DNA from: Nymphaea colorata
Lineage: Eukaryota; Streptophyta; Magnoliopsida; Nymphaeales; Nymphaeaceae
Length of the DNA: 64,000 nucleotides
Assembly (NCBI RefSeq): GCF_008831285.2
Contig: NC_045143.1
Location: 4,101,503 to 4,165,502 of the forward strand
Direction of reading: 5' to 3'
Part shown: positions 62,504-64,000 of the stretch, in pieces
Layout: each line of letters starts with the position of its first letter
How positions within the stretch are numbered: the first letter of the stretch is position 1
The notes under the pieces: generated by a model
Databases searched by the model: none
Told to the model about the DNA's origin: nothing
What the model saw: only the letters and a program-made list of their open reading frames with translations
Translations under genes and position numbers: made by a program

Positions 62504-62644
62504 GAGGTCGTTTGGCAAATCAAACACTTTGTGAGTGTTTCATGAATCCACCTCAGATTAAATTAAAATAGATTCAAGGAACACTAGTTCTTCAATCTCA
62601 AATTTTGCAGTAGATTCATGAGTGTTCCAACTACCAAAAGGCCC
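62504..62644. mobile_element. Foldback MITE related to the Tourist-type copies
   Basis: Ends read GAGGTCGTTTGGCAAATC and, on the other strand, GGGCCTTTTGGTAGTTGG. TTG occurs on both sides (62501-62503 and 62645-62647). The inner arms TGAGTGTTTCATGAATC and ATTCATGAGTGTT resemble the foldbacks at 32.7-33.0 kb. Confidence 0.6.
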
Positions 62645-62649
62645 TTGCA

Positions 62650-64000
62650 TATCCAACTTATCGGGTGTTTAACATTTTGGTTTCAAATTTGAATTTGAAT
62701 AAGATGGAAGAAAAATCAAAGATAATATTCAAATCTCTATTTGAATCCATGCCAAATATGACTTTCTCTCACAGCCGATTCCAAATGAAACAGTATGTTC
62801 ATATGTCAAAAACCAACTTTTTGGAATGAATAGATATGAGGAAATAAATAATTTATTTGAAACTGAATTTGAATATAAAAACTGAATCTGATCAGATTTT
62901 TACTTGCCTGAATCCAATTTCCTGTCTAACCAGATGTCATTTCTTAAATTCAAATATGAAATGATTTCTTATAGAATGTTAAATTATTTCTTTATAACTG
63001 ATTTTTCCTTTTTAACATTTTGGAGCTAAGATTATTTCAACGAAAGACGGGTTAATAGCCTTTTATACGCAAAAGGGTCGCTTTGATAAGTTACTAAGAG
63101 GGTTTAGCTCTTCTTTTTCTCATGCATATTGCAGCTGAAGAGCTGTTAACTAAGTTCTTGCCGCCTTCATGTCAAAGACTTTAAACGACGCTTCCTTACC
63201 TAGCGGGAATGTAATACAGCTAGCTTCATCCAAGCAGAGAGAAACGCGTTTTGGAACTCTCCAACTCTGCTTCTGAAACTCATTATTATTATTATTATTA
63301 TTATTACACATGAATAAACAATTACTGCAAATTTTACAACTACAGTGACAGAAAATATTTATTAATAGTAAAATTGTTTCTTGCCATTACCATAAAGGAA
63401 ACAGATCTCTTTAAGTTCTAAAGACAGAACAATCAGAGAAAGATATTCAGTTAAGATGCTAATTAATGTTTCATTTGCATGAAGAGGAGGTCGACGCCTA
63501 GTATAGCAAAAGCCTTGACAATAAAGAAAAATGATTTTCTTGTTTAGAGATTTCTCCTTTGAGTATTGCCAAATAAGTAAATATATACACAGCTGACATC
63601 TGCTATGAAGATCGGTTACAGGGCAGGGCAGAAGAAGGAGCAAGCAGGCAGGGGAGAGAAACCTACCAAACTGATTCTTCTTGCATGTGCGCGGCTTCCA
63701 AAATGAAAAGAGGAGAAAAGCAATGAGGAAAGCTTTCCGGGTTACGCAGGTCTCATGCTTTTAATACGATATACAAAGCAAACGCGTCGTCACTTTCCAA
63801 GAGTTTCTTTTCGTCCCCCAACCTCCTTCATGGCCAGCCTGGCCTGACCTGGGCCAATTAGCCGCTAGCGGTTAGCTCTTCCTCCTCCTTCTAGGAAGGA
63901 CCGTTCCTCCGGCGACAGCTAGCGGTCTCTCCCCCCCAGCTGTGCGTGCCGATTCATGTAGACGCGTGTTTGTTTGAGGCTTTTTTATTATATAATTAAA
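62650..64000. other. Window end: repeat words, (TTA)n, and a GC-richer patch
   Basis: GAATTTGAAT-type words at 62660-62960, (ATT)n at about 63281-63306, and a GC-richer stretch at about 63800-63965. A possible donor on the minus strand (TTTG|GTAGGT near 63663) hints at a leader exon, but no coding frame supports a gene. Confidence 0.35.

Overview
The window is nuclear DNA from a flowering plant. It holds multi-exon genes with GT-AG introns, a plant-specific class XI myosin, a plant receptor-like kinase, a cell-wall DUF642 protein, and AT-rich intergenic space full of MITEs, microsatellites and decayed transposons. Several genes have GC-rich coding sequence inside AT-rich surroundings. The species cannot be fixed from the sequence.

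Layout. (1) 1-13,542, minus strand: the 5' 27 coding exons (1,099 codons) of a class XI myosin heavy chain. The motor, IQ and coiled-coil parts are here; the C-terminal cargo-binding part lies beyond base 1. (2) 13.6-21.2 kb: intergenic, with a 2.08-kb decayed PIF/Harbinger element carrying a broken MYB/SANT-like ORF. (3) 21.6-23.0 kb, minus strand: a single-exon receptor-like kinase of the At5g20050 type. (4) 27.5-31.0 kb, minus strand: a complete three-exon DUF642 secreted protein. (5) 31-42.5 kb: a repeat-rich tract with tandem duplications, long (TA)n arrays, Harbinger-like and hAT-like MITEs, a tRNA-derived SINE with a perfect 16-bp target duplication, and two related minisatellites. (6) 42,481-49,232: a large inverted duplication with a 24-bp spacer. 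Its right arm carries an intact DUF4408/DUF761-type gene and its left arm a deleted, stop-containing copy, head to head. (7) 51.1-53.7 kb, plus strand: a probable two-exon single-pass membrane protein. (8) 53.7-64 kb: no convincing gene, but a decayed LINE reverse transcriptase, a textbook Tourist-type MITE, other MITEs and a possible LTR remnant.

The genes do not form a functional cluster. They act separately in organelle transport, signalling, cell wall and membrane roles. The most unusual structure is the gene-containing palindrome: its centre is a Harbinger-like hairpin, one gene copy has decayed, and its left end touches a 70-bp minisatellite that shares a core with a 52-bp minisatellite 0.9 kb away.
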